Below, piece after piece: positions 9,216-18,886 of a stretch of DNA of 64,000 nucleotides. Position 1 is the stretch's first letter, and every line of letters starts with the position of its first letter. The stretch is taken from the NCBI RefSeq assembly GCF_001676055.1, contig NZ_LZEX01000001.1:124001-188000 (forward strand). The letters run 5' to 3'. Source of the DNA: Morganella psychrotolerans (lineage in GTDB: Bacteria; Pseudomonadota; Gammaproteobacteria; Enterobacterales; Enterobacteriaceae). The position numbers and the translations under genes were made by a program. The notes beneath the pieces were generated by a model, which had not been told where the DNA came from, did not search any database, and saw nothing but the letters and a program-made list of their open reading frames with translations.

Positions 9216-9917
9216 CTATTCCCTGCCCGGTAATTTCTTCCAGGTCACTTCATTGCGCAGATAAACCGGCTCTGCGGCTTCTGCCGGAACCGTTTCACCC
9301 TGCTGCAGCGCAATGACCGCCAGCGGCAACATATCTTGCGCATGAGGCAGTGTAATGTCCGTCATCTGTGTTTGTGTGCTGATGGCGCCCTGCATATCCG
9401 GATACGCAGCCCAGCCTGTACCGGCGAGACCCCATTCACCGGAAAGCCCGGCACAGCGGGTAATGAAATCGGCTGGTTTCAGCACAGCTTCCGCTGATTG
9501 TGCATGAAATACACCCTGCTCATCACGCGTATAGGCGGCGCAGTAGATTTCATCCATTCGGGCATCAATAGCAATCAGCGCACGGGTAAGCCCGGTGGTG
9601 CGGAAAACCCCTTCAGCCATGGTTTTCAGCGACGAAATGCCTATCATCGGCAGCTCTGCGCCAAGCGCCAGCCCCTGAGCTGTTCCGACACCAATACGCA
9701 CGCCGGTAAAACTTCCCGGCCCCTGACCAAACGCCAGTGCATCAAGATCCTGTAACCTGATATTCTGCTGCGCCAGCACGGCCTGCACCATCGGCAGAAT
9801 GCGCTGTGTGTGCTCACGGGGAGTCTCAGCAAAATCAGCAGTGATTTCGCCGTTATTATAAAGCGCAACAGAACAGGCTTCGGTTGCAGTATCTAACGCT
9901 AAAATTCGGGTGGACAT
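9216..9917 (-). CDS. tsaB: tRNA threonylcarbamoyladenosine biosynthesis protein TsaB
   Basis: A 233-residue TsaB (YeaZ) of the ASKHA fold. The N-terminal phosphate-binding motif reads [15 protein letters not shown] and the conserved [11 protein letters not shown] is near residues 66-76. It partners TsaD and TsaE to make t6A37 in ANN-decoding tRNAs and is essential in E. coli. Neighbour order yoaA-tsaB-yeaY-fadD is conserved. Confidence 0.96.
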   Translation of the reverse strand: MSTRILALDTATEACSVALYNNGEITADFAETPREHTQRILPMVQAVLAQQNIRLQDLDALAFGQGPGSFTGVRIGVGTAQGLALGAELPMIGISSLKTMAEGVFRTTGLTRALIAIDARMDEIYCAAYTRDEQGVFHAQSAEAVLKPADFITRCAGLSGEWGLAGTGWAAYPDMQGAISTQTQMTDITLPHAQDMLPLAVIALQQGETVPAEAAEPVYLRNEVTWKKLPGRE

Positions 9918-9970
9918 GCCATAACTCCGGCAAAAAAAAAGTAAGGTTTATGGTAGCAAAAAAAATCATC

Positions 9971-9993
9971 ATGACGTTGGGTAATATACCCTG
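9971..9993. repeat. Minimal fragment of the TATACCC palindromic repeat
   Basis: ATGACGTTGGGTA followed almost at once by TATACCCT places the right and left termini of the repeat family side by side. It looks like an internally deleted copy or a junction. It lies between tsaB and yoaA. Confidence 0.4.
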
Positions 9994-10016
9994 ATATGTG
10001 ATGATTCTTGCGGTTA

Positions 10017-11945
10017 TCAATCAGTTGATTGCCCGCGCTGAGCGTGCCGTGCTGCCAGAAATTCGGCGGCTTTTGCCAGCGAACGCGTACGGGGTGAAGG
10101 CGGCAGACTTTTCAGAAAAATTTCACCATAAGGGCGCATGACGATCCGGTTGTCACAGATAACAATCACGCCGTAATCTTCTGTATCACGAATCAGCCGC
10201 CCGACGCCCTGTTTAAGGCTTATGACGGCATCCGGGATTTGCACATCACGGAACGGGTCGCCGCCCCGCACCGCGCAATCTTCCATCCGGGCTTTCAGCA
10301 GCGGGTCATCCGGTGCGGTAAACGGCAGTTTGTCGATAATGACACAGGTCAGTGCATCACCGCGCACATCAACGCCTTCCCAGAAACTGCTGGTTGCAAC
10401 CAGCAATGCATTTCCCGATGAGACAAAATCACTGAGTAACTGGCTTTTACTGGTTTCGCCCTGAACCAGCACCGGCAGTGTCAGTGACTGACGAAATTCT
10501 GATGCGAGATCGCGCATCATCTGATGTGAAGTGCATAAAAAGAAGCAGCGCCCGCGATTGTGATTGATAAGCGGTCTGAGTTGTTCCGCCAGTTGTTTTG
10601 CCGCGCCGTACTGATTCGGCACCGGCAGAAAACGCGGGACACACAGTAACGTTTGCTCCTGAAAATTAAACGGACTCGGCAAAATAAGGGTTTCCGCACT
10701 GTCCAGTCCCAGGCGACGGGTAAAATGATGAAGATCGTCATTGACGGACAGAGTAGCTGATGTAAACACCCAGGCGATATTCGCACTGCTCATCATTTCA
10801 CGGAATTTATCTTCCACCGTGAGCGGCGTCAGTGCCAGCAGGAAGTGACGTCCGTAACTTTCAAACCAGTAACTGTAGCCCGGAATGGAAACATCTTTCA
10901 GGCGTTTCAGCCGGTTACGGTAAACCGTTGCCCGCTCAAAAGCCGCATCCAGCATAGCTGAGCGCCCGAGAGACAGTTTCATCACGTCGTAACAGAGTTC
11001 CAGCGTATCATCGAGGCGGGTTATCGCCTGCTGAATATGCGGCTTTGCCAGTAATTCACGCAGATTACCGCGATAACCGGTATCCCCCAGCGCCAGACGA
11101 AAATCCTGTGTACACATGGTCAGGCGATCAGCACATTTTTGTAACTGAGCCTGGTCGCGCAGCTCTGTCCGGTAAGCCATAATGATATCGCGCGTGAGAT
11201 CAAATAACTGACGGCTGCTGAGCTGCTGACCGAAATACTGGCTGGCGATATCAGGGATCTGATGCGCTTCATCAAAAATAATGACTTCAGCTTCCGGAAT
11301 TAACTCCCCGAAACCCGTGTCTTTCACCACGCGATCAGCCATAAACAAATGATGGTTTACCACCACCACGTCCGCATCCAGTGCCTTGCGCCTGGCTTTC
11401 AGAACAAAGCAGTCCTTATATTGCGGGCAGTCACTGCCGAGGCAGTTATCATTGGTGCTGGTAATCAGCGGCCAGACCGGGCTGTCTTCCGGGATATCAT
11501 GGCAGGTGCTGATATCACCCAGCTCAGTCACGCTTGCCCAGCGCCGCGCGGCGACTATCCGGCTCAGCGTTTCATGATCTGTATTGATATCACCGAGCGC
11601 CTGCTGGTCCAGCCGCTCAAGGCAAAGGTAATTTGAGCGCCCTTTCAGCAGCGCGACTTTGCCGTCATAGTCCAGCGCCTGAACAATGGTCGGGAGGTCG
11701 CGGTTATAGAGCTGATCCTGCAACGCTTTCGAGCCGGTGGAGATAATCGTCTTCTTTCCGGCGCGCAGGGCGGGCACCAGATAGGCGTAAGTTTTCCCGG
11801 TCCCGGTGCCGGCTTCCGCCACCAACTGACCTTGTGTTTCAATCGCCCGGCTGATGGCGGCGGACATGGTCACCTGTGCTTCCCGTGGTTGGAAACCCGG
11901 GATCACCTGAGCTAACCGGCCATTTTTTGCAAAATCGTCTGACAC
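10017..11945 (-). CDS. yoaA: YoaA, DinG/XPD-family ATP-dependent DNA helicase
   Basis: A superfamily 2 iron-sulfur helicase of 642 residues (E. coli 636). Walker A is AGTGTGKT and the DEAH box is IFDEAHQIPD. Cysteines in NYLCLERL and NCLGSDCPQYKDC are positioned to hold the 4Fe-4S cluster. The C-terminal QGVGRLIR is motif VI. I chose the GTG at 11945 because VSDDFAKNGRL matches the E. coli start and AGAAGAGA precedes it; an upstream ATG would add 20 unrelated residues. YoaA works with the polymerase III chi subunit in tolerance of replication damage. Divergent from the RidA-family gene. Confidence 0.95.
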   Translation of the reverse strand: MSDDFAKNGRLAQVIPGFQPREAQVTMSAAISRAIETQGQLVAEAGTGTGKTYAYLVPALRAGKKTIISTGSKALQDQLYNRDLPTIVQALDYDGKVALLKGRSNYLCLERLDQQALGDINTDHETLSRIVAARRWASVTELGDISTCHDIPEDSPVWPLITSTNDNCLGSDCPQYKDCFVLKARRKALDADVVVVNHHLFMADRVVKDTGFGELIPEAEVIIFDEAHQIPDIASQYFGQQLSSRQLFDLTRDIIMAYRTELRDQAQLQKCADRLTMCTQDFRLALGDTGYRGNLRELLAKPHIQQAITRLDDTLELCYDVMKLSLGRSAMLDAAFERATVYRNRLKRLKDVSIPGYSYWFESYGRHFLLALTPLTVEDKFREMMSSANIAWVFTSATLSVNDDLHHFTRRLGLDSAETLILPSPFNFQEQTLLCVPRFLPVPNQYGAAKQLAEQLRPLINHNRGRCFFLCTSHQMMRDLASEFRQSLTLPVLVQGETSKSQLLSDFVSSGNALLVATSSFWEGVDVRGDALTCVIIDKLPFTAPDDPLLKARMEDCAVRGGDPFRDVQIPDAVISLKQGVGRLIRDTEDYGVIVICDNRIVMRPYGEIFLKSLPPSPRTRSLAKAAEFLAARHAQRGQSTD

Positions 11946-12021
11946 GCGCGTTCTCTTCTGACAAAATAGACCGCAATTATGCCAAGGGTTGAGCGATAGC
12001 ACCACCTTGCTGTGTAAGAAA

Positions 12022-12037
12022 CTGGATATATTTACAG
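12022..12037. promoter_or_regulatory. Probable LexA (SOS) box between yoaA and yoaB
   Basis: CTGGATATATTTACAG fits the LexA consensus (CTGT, AT-rich N8, ACAG) with one mismatch in the left arm. It lies 76 bases upstream of the yoaA GTG. It also touches the ribosome-binding site of the divergent RidA-family gene, so it could control one or both. The sequence match is direct; the regulation is inferred. Confidence 0.6.
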
Positions 12038-12045
12038 GAGAGAGA

Positions 12046-12390
12046 ATGACAATTCAGCGAATTGACCCGGAAGACCGCTGGTCTGAAGCCGTTGTGCACA
12101 ATAACACTGTTTATTACACCAGTGTCCCGGAAGATCTGAGCGGCGATATTACCGCGCAGACAACCAGTGCGCTGCACGCGATTGATAAAATACTTGCCCG
12201 CGCCGGTTCAGATAAAACCAAAATCCTGGATGCGACGATTTTCCTGGCGGATAAAGCCAATTTTGCCGGAATGAATGCGGCATGGGATGCCTGGGTTGCT
12301 CACGGCAGTGCGCCGGTGCGCTGTACTGTTGAAGCAGCACTGATGAATCCTGATTATAAAGTTGAAATCAAGATTATTGCTGCGGTGTAA
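12046..12390 (+). CDS. yoaB: RidA-family (YjgF/YER057c/UK114) protein YoaB
   Basis: A 114-residue protein matching E. coli YoaB from MTIQRIDPEDRW to the end IKIIAAV, including the RidA signature APVRCTVEAALMNPDYKVEI. The conserved Arg of CTVEA-type RidA proteins (R in VRCT) is present. RidA homologues deaminate reactive enamines/imines; the substrate of the YoaB subgroup is unknown. The ATG at 12046 has AGGAGAGAG just upstream, so the longer reading frame was shortened. Overlap of its RBS with a LexA-like box is unusual. Confidence 0.92.
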   Translation: MTIQRIDPEDRWSEAVVHNNTVYYTSVPEDLSGDITAQTTSALHAIDKILARAGSDKTKILDATIFLADKANFAGMNAAWDAWVAHGSAPVRCTVEAALMNPDYKVEIKIIAAV

Positions 12391-12463
12391 ATTGTTGTGA
12401 TAATACCCGCGCCACGGATGGCACGGTTGAATTTATATAATCAGCTACTGAAATTATGCCTGC

Positions 12464-13720
12464 TCACAGAATTTTAAAATCATCTGCCAGCGCCGCCCAG
12501 TGTGATCGCAATTTTTCCTTATGCTCATCCAGCATTGGCAGCTCATGCAATAATTGCGGCCACTGACTCCGTGCCTTGTTTATCACATCCAGCAAATGTG
12601 GCTTAACCGCAATCCAGGGAACGCCAACCTTCCCTGACCAAGTCTCAAAATGTTTTAGCGAGATATTATACCACTGCTTTGTTCCTGCCATATTCAAGGC
12701 AAGATTGTCGTGTTTAATATAGGGCGCAGTAAACACCACATCATAGAGTGGTGATAAACCGGCAGAAAGGCGGTCACGATAGATTATCGTCCAGTTTTTC
12801 AGGTGAGCATCGCCATTACCCAGTAAAATATTGATAAGCAATCTGCGGGCCATTTGCTGAATATTTTTTAATCGTTCAGTGCATGATTGATAAAGTACCG
12901 TTCCGATATTTTCATAATTGGTTTTTTGATATTTATCAGAAGGATAAAGTCCGAATATCTGAGCAAAATCCTCAGTATGAATACGACCGTCACCGCCGCG
13001 GTCAAAACGCTTAATACCATAAGCATATAATTCATCCGGTAACCGTATATCAGGTAAACCGTCCAGTTTTGACAATTCAATCAGCCGGATTTCAGGCACA
13101 TCAGCACCTGCAACACCGGCCAGCGTCATACAGGTATATTCATTAACAGGAACACCTTTATGAATTGTTGATGGTGTTTTAATTATCCACATATCCTGTG
13201 AAATCGCCTGATCTATATGATAACGCCCGTCAATATGAGATGACGAAAATTTGACCTGGACACCGGCAAGAGAAAATTTAGTATCTGCATGCTTAACATC
13301 AATTTGCCGGGGCTCAACAGATAAACGATGCTCAAGTGCCCATTCAGGAACGTCTCCCGCTTTTATCGGTATGGCTGACACCGCCCCCGGCAGATGAAAT
13401 CCGGAATACGCCAAAATTGAAAATTCATTATCCGGATGGCACTGAAGCATTTCTGCCATCTGCTCTCTTAAGATCCCTTCCGGTAATAAATTTGAAAGTA
13501 CAGGCGCAAGCTTTTGTGTTCTTATGAGGGGATGAGTTAAATATTCAGCGTCCGATAGCTGCCTGAGTGTAAAAACCGGGCGGATATCAACCGGCATAGC
13601 GATAAACGCCGGATCAAAGGTGAGTATATTTTTACCTCCGGCGTAATGAACAACAACAGCAACATCAATGTCATATATTTTAATCCGGAGACCTTCCACC
13701 TTCTCCGTAAGCATACTCAT
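12464..13720 (-). CDS. hipA: HipA-type serine/threonine kinase toxin
   Basis: A 418-residue HipA-family protein (E. coli 440). An N-terminal couple_hipA domain (about 10-125) precedes the kinase C-lobe. FSLAGVQVKF (149-158) corresponds to the ATP-binding/autophosphorylation loop. GNGDAHLKNW (301-310) holds the catalytic Asp304, and LSPLYDVVF (322-330) the metal-binding Asp327. E. coli HipA phosphorylates GltX, causing growth arrest; the target here is unknown. All key residues look intact. The ATG overlaps the hipB stop as ATGA, so the pair is co-translated. It is absent from the E. coli yoaB neighbourhood, which suggests acquisition. Confidence 0.88.
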   Translation of the reverse strand: MSMLTEKVEGLRIKIYDIDVAVVVHYAGGKNILTFDPAFIAMPVDIRPVFTLRQLSDAEYLTHPLIRTQKLAPVLSNLLPEGILREQMAEMLQCHPDNEFSILAYSGFHLPGAVSAIPIKAGDVPEWALEHRLSVEPRQIDVKHADTKFSLAGVQVKFSSSHIDGRYHIDQAISQDMWIIKTPSTIHKGVPVNEYTCMTLAGVAGADVPEIRLIELSKLDGLPDIRLPDELYAYGIKRFDRGGDGRIHTEDFAQIFGLYPSDKYQKTNYENIGTVLYQSCTERLKNIQQMARRLLINILLGNGDAHLKNWTIIYRDRLSAGLSPLYDVVFTAPYIKHDNLALNMAGTKQWYNISLKHFETWSGKVGVPWIAVKPHLLDVINKARSQWPQLLHELPMLDEHKEKLRSHWAALADDFKIL

Positions 13721-14031
13721 GCGTTTTCCTTTGTATCAAACCAAAAGCCAAGATCATCAGAATCATCATTTAAATCATTTTTAGTATTATCAGGTCTGGC
13801 CACATCCGTTAAACCGATAATGTGACTGTCCTTACGGGGGGTGATAACCAGCTCAAGCTCAAGCCCTTCCAGAATCCGGAGCAATGTTGATAATTTTATA
13901 TCATTACCGGCTTCCACACGCTGGTATTGCTGCTGCTTCATGCCAATGCGCATATACATATCTTTCTGTTCAATACCCAATGCTTTGCGCTGCTGAGTGA
14001 TTATTTTTGCAAAATTTTTGATATCTTTCAT
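13717..14031 (-). CDS. hipB: HipB-type helix-turn-helix antitoxin
   Basis: A 104-residue XRE-family DNA-binding protein. Its HTH spans about residues 9-58 (ITQQRKALGIEQKD to LSTLLRILEGLELEL). It is followed by an acidic tail (NDLNDDSDDLGFWFD) that may contact the toxin or be a protease target. It is upstream of and overlaps hipA. Four palindromes in its upstream region are the likely operators, so the antitoxin probably autorepresses as HipB does. Confidence 0.88.
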   Translation of the reverse strand: MKDIKNFAKIITQQRKALGIEQKDMYMRIGMKQQQYQRVEAGNDIKLSTLLRILEGLELELVITPRKDSHIIGLTDVARPDNTKNDLNDDSDDLGFWFDTKENA

Positions 14032-14070
14032 TGTGCTGCCCCTACTATGCCGGCATCATCGCTCCAAAAA

Positions 14071-14175
14071 ACAACTTCTACGTTGTTAATAATATCACAT
14101 ACAATCTTGGTGTTGTAAAGAATGCAATAAACAACTGCTATGTTGTAAATTGAAGATAAACAACGTTAGGGTTGT
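14071..14175 (-). promoter_or_regulatory. hipBA operator array: four ACAAY-N6-GTTGT palindromes
   Basis: Four 16-bp palindromes lie upstream of hipB: ACAACTTCTACGTTGT (14071-14086), ACAATCTTGGTGTTGT (14101-14116), ACAACTGCTATGTTGT (14131-14146) and ACAACGTTAGGGTTGT (14160-14175). Start-to-start spacing is 30, 30 and 29 bases, about three helical turns, so all face roughly the same side. E. coli hipBA also has four operators but with a different sequence. The motif is seen directly; its use by HipB is inferred. Confidence 0.8.
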
Positions 14176-14340
14176 TTATTGCTGGAGGAAAACGCGGGAA
14201 AAGTATTTGTGTCTATCCGTAAATCCGGATAACACATAAGGGAATGTATTCGTACTACTGAAAAAATAAAACCGGGCGTTTTAATTGTTCCTGATGGTTT
14301 TTCCATGACGAACAGATTAAATCACCCGGTTCAGCGCCGG

Positions 14341-15933
14341 TTATTTAAGGCCCGGCGCTTTCCACATTGATGTGGTCAGACCGGAATCCACCAGCGTCAG
14401 TTGATCTGCATAGACTTTTTGCCAGTTTTGTTTCGCTTTGTCATAGACGTCGCGATGAGCCGGGTTTGGCTGGTATTCATGCTGCCACTGCACCAGACGC
14501 TCACCGGCAGATGCCATATCATCATATAACCCGACACCGGCACCGGCGGCAATCGCACAACCCAGCGCGGTCGCTTCTTTCACGACCGGCACACGAACCG
14601 GTACACCGGTGACATCAGCCAGAATCTGGCTCCAGAGTTTACCTTTCGAACCGCCTCCGGCAAACACCAGAGAATCCGCTTTTACGCCACTGAATTGTGC
14701 AATTAAATCCAGATTCAGCGCTGAAACAATCGCGGCGTTCTCTTCCAGTGCGCGGAACAAAGAAGCCTTATTGCTCTTTTCTGCATCAATCGACAGATTG
14801 ATAAAAGAGGGTGCGGCGTGATACCAGGATTTAAAGCGCATCACATCAGAGAAAATCGGCATGATACCGTGAGAGCCTGCCGGAACACGGGCGGCCATAT
14901 CTTCCAGTAAGGAATACGTATCCACCCCAAGCCGTTCGGCGATCAGTTTTTCTTCTGCACAGAACGCATCACGGAACCAGCGCATGGTAAGCCCGGTAAA
15001 GAAACTGATCGATTCCGCCTGCACCATTCCCGGGATAACATGCGGGTTAATGCGGGTATTCATATCAGGATCCGTCACCGGCTGCGGCAGGTTAACTACC
15101 TGTTGCCAGAAGGTTCCGCCGAGTACTGCTGTTTGTCCGGGTTTGACAACGCCGAGACCCAGGCAGCCAAGCTGAACATCTCCGCCGCCCATAACAACCG
15201 GCGTACCTTTTGCCAGCCCGGATTCTTCCGCCGCTTTCGCCGTAATATATCCCAGTACCGTACCGGTTTCTTTTACCGGCGAGAGAATATCCGCACGCAA
15301 CCCCGCCATTTCCAGCAAACCGGGACGCCAGTCACGTGTAACTAAATCGAGCATACCGGTAGTTCCGGCATTGGAGGGATCGACTGCCAGTTCGCCGCTC
15401 AGTTTGCAGGCGAGCCAGTCGCTTATCATCGTCAGGGTTCCCGCCTGCCGGTAGATATCCGGGCGGTGATGTGCCAGCCATAACAGGCGCGGCATCGCAC
15501 CCAGCGCCAGGGTCTGCCCGGAGCACTGATAAACATCATATTCAAAGGTATTGTTGTACAGCTCTTTTAATTCGCTGACTTCGCGGCTTGAGCGCGCATC
15601 CACATTCGCACATGCCCAGATAGGTTCCCCGCTGCGATCATAGAGAACAATTCCCTCACGCATAGAGCAGGCAGACACTCCGGCAATCGCGGAGGCCGGT
15701 AATCCGGCATTTTTCAGTGCCAGCTTAATGCAGTGACATGCCAGCTGCCAGTTGGTGTGCAGGTCAAATTCCATCGAGCCCGGAACATCCGGCAGTTCAT
15801 TATGACGCCACTCCGCCTGTCCGGCGGCAATCTGGTTGCCGTGAAGATCAAAAATTACGGCTCTGATACTGCCTGTTCCCGCATCCAGTGCCATCAGGTA
15901 CTTTGATGACTGGCTGCCTGTGCTCTGATCCAT
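14341..15933 (-). CDS. lsrK: Autoinducer-2 kinase LsrK
   Basis: A 530-residue FGGY-family carbohydrate kinase. The N-terminal phosphate loop is [17 protein letters not shown], and the C-terminal ATP-binding segment contains [15 protein letters not shown]. Length and sequence match E. coli LsrK (530). It phosphorylates AI-2 (DPD) in the cytoplasm; phospho-AI-2 then relieves LsrR repression. GAGGATGGCGAC precedes the ATG. It lies downstream of lsrR in the same orientation, divergent from the transporter operon. Confidence 0.97.
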   Translation of the reverse strand: MDQSTGSQSSKYLMALDAGTGSIRAVIFDLHGNQIAAGQAEWRHNELPDVPGSMEFDLHTNWQLACHCIKLALKNAGLPASAIAGVSACSMREGIVLYDRSGEPIWACANVDARSSREVSELKELYNNTFEYDVYQCSGQTLALGAMPRLLWLAHHRPDIYRQAGTLTMISDWLACKLSGELAVDPSNAGTTGMLDLVTRDWRPGLLEMAGLRADILSPVKETGTVLGYITAKAAEESGLAKGTPVVMGGGDVQLGCLGLGVVKPGQTAVLGGTFWQQVVNLPQPVTDPDMNTRINPHVIPGMVQAESISFFTGLTMRWFRDAFCAEEKLIAERLGVDTYSLLEDMAARVPAGSHGIMPIFSDVMRFKSWYHAAPSFINLSIDAEKSNKASLFRALEENAAIVSALNLDLIAQFSGVKADSLVFAGGGSKGKLWSQILADVTGVPVRVPVVKEATALGCAIAAGAGVGLYDDMASAGERLVQWQHEYQPNPAHRDVYDKAKQNWQKVYADQLTLVDSGLTTSMWKAPGLK

Positions 15934-16036
15934 GTCGCCATCCTCACAAAATTAATTGGATTGATACCGGTACATCATGAAATACAGCGTATATTCAGCG
16001 ACGGCTGTCAGCCACAGAGCACAGACAGTCAGCGCA

Positions 16037-17041
16037 TCAGGTTAATAATGTCAGCATTACCCGTGCCGTTTGTTCATCCGTGACCAGCGCATTGATATAC
16101 CCACCCAGCAGTGCTGCCACTATTACCTCAGCTTTCTCTTCTCCGCCCGCCACACCCACAACAGTCGGAATGTTTTTCAGCTCCGCCGGTGTGATACCGA
16201 TAAGTTCGCGGTGCATTTCCACATCGTCGGTCATTTCACCTTCGCGGCCGATAAAATAGCCGAGAATGTCACCGACTGCGCCGCGTCGTCCCAGCATCAG
16301 CTGTTCACCGCTGCTGATGTAGCCGGAGCGCATAATGGTCGCATCCTGCTTCTGATTAACCGCACCCAGCCCGACCACCGCAATATCTGCCGCGCAGGCT
16401 GCCATAAGGACATCCTGCACACTGCGCTCGCGGCGGAATGTCGCGGCAACCGTCGCGTTGGATGCCCGCAGCGGTGCAGGAATGATACTGACCGGGCAAT
16501 TGGCATCGAGCTGCCCGATGCCGGTCATGTATTGCCCGACCCCGCCGGACAATGTCACCAGCCTGATTTGTTGTGATGACACAAACCCGCTCAGGTGCTG
16601 CAATGTCGCCATTGCCGCTTCACCAAAGCCGACCGCCAGTAATTGCCCGGGTGTAAGCTGAGACATCAGTAAATGTGCACCGGCAACACCGAGCCGGCTG
16701 TGAAGCTCAGGTCCGTTCAGTGAAGGCAGGATGCGAATTTGTTTTAACGAGAATCTTTTTTTCAGAATATCTTCAAGCTCCAGACATCCTTCAAACCGGG
16801 AATTTATCTGTACGCGGATAACACCGGACTGACGTCCTTTTTCGAGTAAACGCGACACTTTCAGTCGTGTCAGGCCGAGCAGATCCCCGATGTCTCCCTG
16901 TGTGAGGCCATCATGGTAATAAAACCAGGCAATACGGGCCAATAACTCTTCTTCATTCATACTCAGTCCTGAGGCGTCATAGTCCATCGAAGAAACGGGG
17001 CTTACCGGGGCTGCTTTTGTATTTTTAGATACTGTCGACAT
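16037..17041 (-). CDS. lsrR: Transcriptional repressor LsrR
   Basis: A 334-residue SorC/DeoR-family regulator. The N-terminal HTH lies near residues 40-72 ([20 protein letters not shown]). The C-terminal effector domain binds phospho-AI-2 and includes [11 protein letters not shown] and [13 protein letters not shown]. It is longer at the N-terminus than E. coli LsrR (317); a start at M28 (MNEEELL) would give a more usual length, so the N-terminus is uncertain. It represses the divergent lsrACDBFG and its own gene. Confidence 0.95.
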   Translation of the reverse strand: MSTVSKNTKAAPVSPVSSMDYDASGLSMNEEELLARIAWFYYHDGLTQGDIGDLLGLTRLKVSRLLEKGRQSGVIRVQINSRFEGCLELEDILKKRFSLKQIRILPSLNGPELHSRLGVAGAHLLMSQLTPGQLLAVGFGEAAMATLQHLSGFVSSQQIRLVTLSGGVGQYMTGIGQLDANCPVSIIPAPLRASNATVAATFRRERSVQDVLMAACAADIAVVGLGAVNQKQDATIMRSGYISSGEQLMLGRRGAVGDILGYFIGREGEMTDDVEMHRELIGITPAELKNIPTVVGVAGGEEKAEVIVAALLGGYINALVTDEQTARVMLTLLT

Positions 17042-17197
17042 GTGAACTTTTGTTTTCCATTTTTACAGATAAGCACCTTTTTGCAGATTTCGCCAGAGGT
17101 GCAAGCCAAAATTTTGAACAGATTCTAACGCAGATCTAATTTTTTTCACAAAATGTGGTGAAATTATTGTCATATTTCATTTTTATGGCTTACATTT

Positions 17198-17232
17198 ATG
17201 AACAAATGTGTTTATAAATTATAAATGTTCAT
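17198..17232. promoter_or_regulatory. Candidate LsrR operator in the lsrR-lsrA intergenic region
   Basis: ATGAACA (17198-17204) and TGTTCAT (17226-17232) form an inverted repeat around a perfect TTTATAAATTATAAA palindrome (17211-17225). A further TTTTGAACA half-site lies at 17112-17120. Dyads of this kind between lsrR and lsrA are where LsrR binds in enterobacteria. The repeats are seen; the protein is inferred. Confidence 0.45.
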
Positions 17233-17295
17233 TTTTGATGTTTTCTTCATCACATAACATCCGAGCACAATACCCATAACATCAGAGGTGCCGTT

Positions 17296-18886
17296 ATGTC
17301 CGGAAAGCAACACCCTGTTCAGCCACTGCTGACTGCCCGCGGAATCGCCAAGCAATTTTCCGGCGTGGTAGTGCTGAAACACATCGACTTCACACTGTTA
17401 CCGGGACAGGTTCATGCCCTGCTCGGCGGAAACGGCGCGGGTAAATCCACTCTGATGAAAATCATTGCAGGTATTGAGCAGCCGGATAGCGGCACACTGA
17501 CACTTGAAGGTCAGGAAATTTCGCACCTGACACCGGCAAAAGCGCATCAGCTCGGGCTGTATCTGGTTCCGCAGGAGCCGCTGCTGTTCCCCAATCTGAC
17601 TGTGCAGGAAAATATTCTCTTTCGTCTGCCGAAACATCAGGCGGGCAAAGCCAAATTACAGCAGATGCTCAGCGCTCTGCGCTGTAATTTTGACCTGAGT
17701 GCCCGTGCGGGCAGCCTGAATGTGGCTGACCAGCAGTTAGTTGAGATAATGCGGGGGCTGATGCGGGACTCACGCATCCTTATTCTGGACGAACCGACCG
17801 CCTCGCTGACACCGGCTGAAACACACCGCCTGTTTGAACGCATCAGGGAGTTACAGCAAAAAGGGGTCGGGATTGTCTTTATCTCCCATAAAATTCCGGA
17901 AATTCATGCGATTGCTGATTATCTGAGTGTGATGCGTGACGGCAATATTGCTCTGACCGGACCGGCAAAACAGTTTTCAACAGATGAAATCATTCAGGCG
18001 ATCACGCCGGAAGCCAAGAAAAAACCGTTATCAGAGACTCAGAAGTTGTGGCTGGATCTCGCCTCTGCCCGCAATAATCCGCAATCCGGTGAGCCGGTGC
18101 TGGATGTCCGTAATGCCTGTGGCGAAGGGTTCCGCCACATCAGTTTTGTTGTCAACCCCGGGGAAGTGGTCGGACTGGCCGGCGTCGTTGGCGCCGGCCG
18201 GACTGAACTCGCGGAGACATTATATGGCTGCGCCCGCTGATCGCCGGTGACATTCACCTCAACGGTGAGAATTTACGCGGCATCAGTACAGAAAAACGCC
18301 TTACCCGCGGGCTGGTCTGTTTGCCGGAAGATCGCCAGGCATCCGGCTTTTCCTTGATGCGCCGCTGACATGGAATATAGGCGCGCTGGTGCATAACCAC
18401 CGGGGGCTGCTGGTCCGCCGTGCTTATGATGACGCAGTGCTGGAGCGCTACCGCCGCGCACTGAATATCAAATTCAATGACGGTCAGCAACTGGTGCGCA
18501 CCCTTTCCGGCGGAAATCAGCAAAAAATCCTGATTGCCAAGTGTCTGGAAGCCAATCCTTCCCTGCTGATTATTGATGAACCGACACGCGGCGTGGATGT
18601 CGGGGCGCGAAATGATATTTATCAGCTTATACAAAGCATTGCACAGCAAAATGTGGCGATTTTACTGATTTCATCGGATCTGGATGAAGTTGTGGCACTG
18701 GCTGACCGCGTGCTGGTCATGCATCAGGGCGAATTTGTCGGTGAACTGCAACAGGATGAAATGAATGTCGATACCATTATGCACATGGCATTTGGTGAGC
18801 AGCGCCGCAACACTGACACGAAAAGTACCGGAACAAAAAGCACAGAAACAGAAAGCAGTTCATCACAGGAGGCGGCATCATGCTGA
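17296..18886 (+). pseudogene. lsrA: lsrA, AI-2 ABC importer ATPase, broken by two frameshifts as read
   Basis: The first 311 codons give a normal LsrA N-terminal ABC domain (Walker [10 protein letters not shown]; signature-region [12 protein letters not shown]; Walker [11 protein letters not shown]) and the start of the second domain. The frame then changes after 18228, where one C is missing (GGC-TG for GGCCTG). It changes again near 18351, where a T4 run should be T5. With both bases restored, LsrA continues through [34 protein letters not shown] and the EAASC end, about 530 residues. As read, translation stops at 18240 and the second ABC domain is lost. Because both lesions are in short runs and lsrCDBFG are intact, sequencing error is a serious alternative. 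Confidence 0.85.

Noticed and set aside
12464-14031. hipBA as part of a prophage or integrated element
   Set aside because: No integrase, tRNA target, direct-repeat attachment site or phage gene flanks it; yoaB and lsrK adjoin directly.
14071-14175. The four regularly spaced 16-mers as a small CRISPR array
   Set aside because: The units are palindromic, inexact, separated by only 13-14 bases and directly upstream of an XRE regulator, which fits operators and not repeats with spacers.
16070-16576. A 168-codon plus-strand frame within lsrR
   Set aside because: It lies wholly opposite a well-supported LsrR coding region, is Cys/His-rich in the manner of a reverse-frame translation, and has no start signal.
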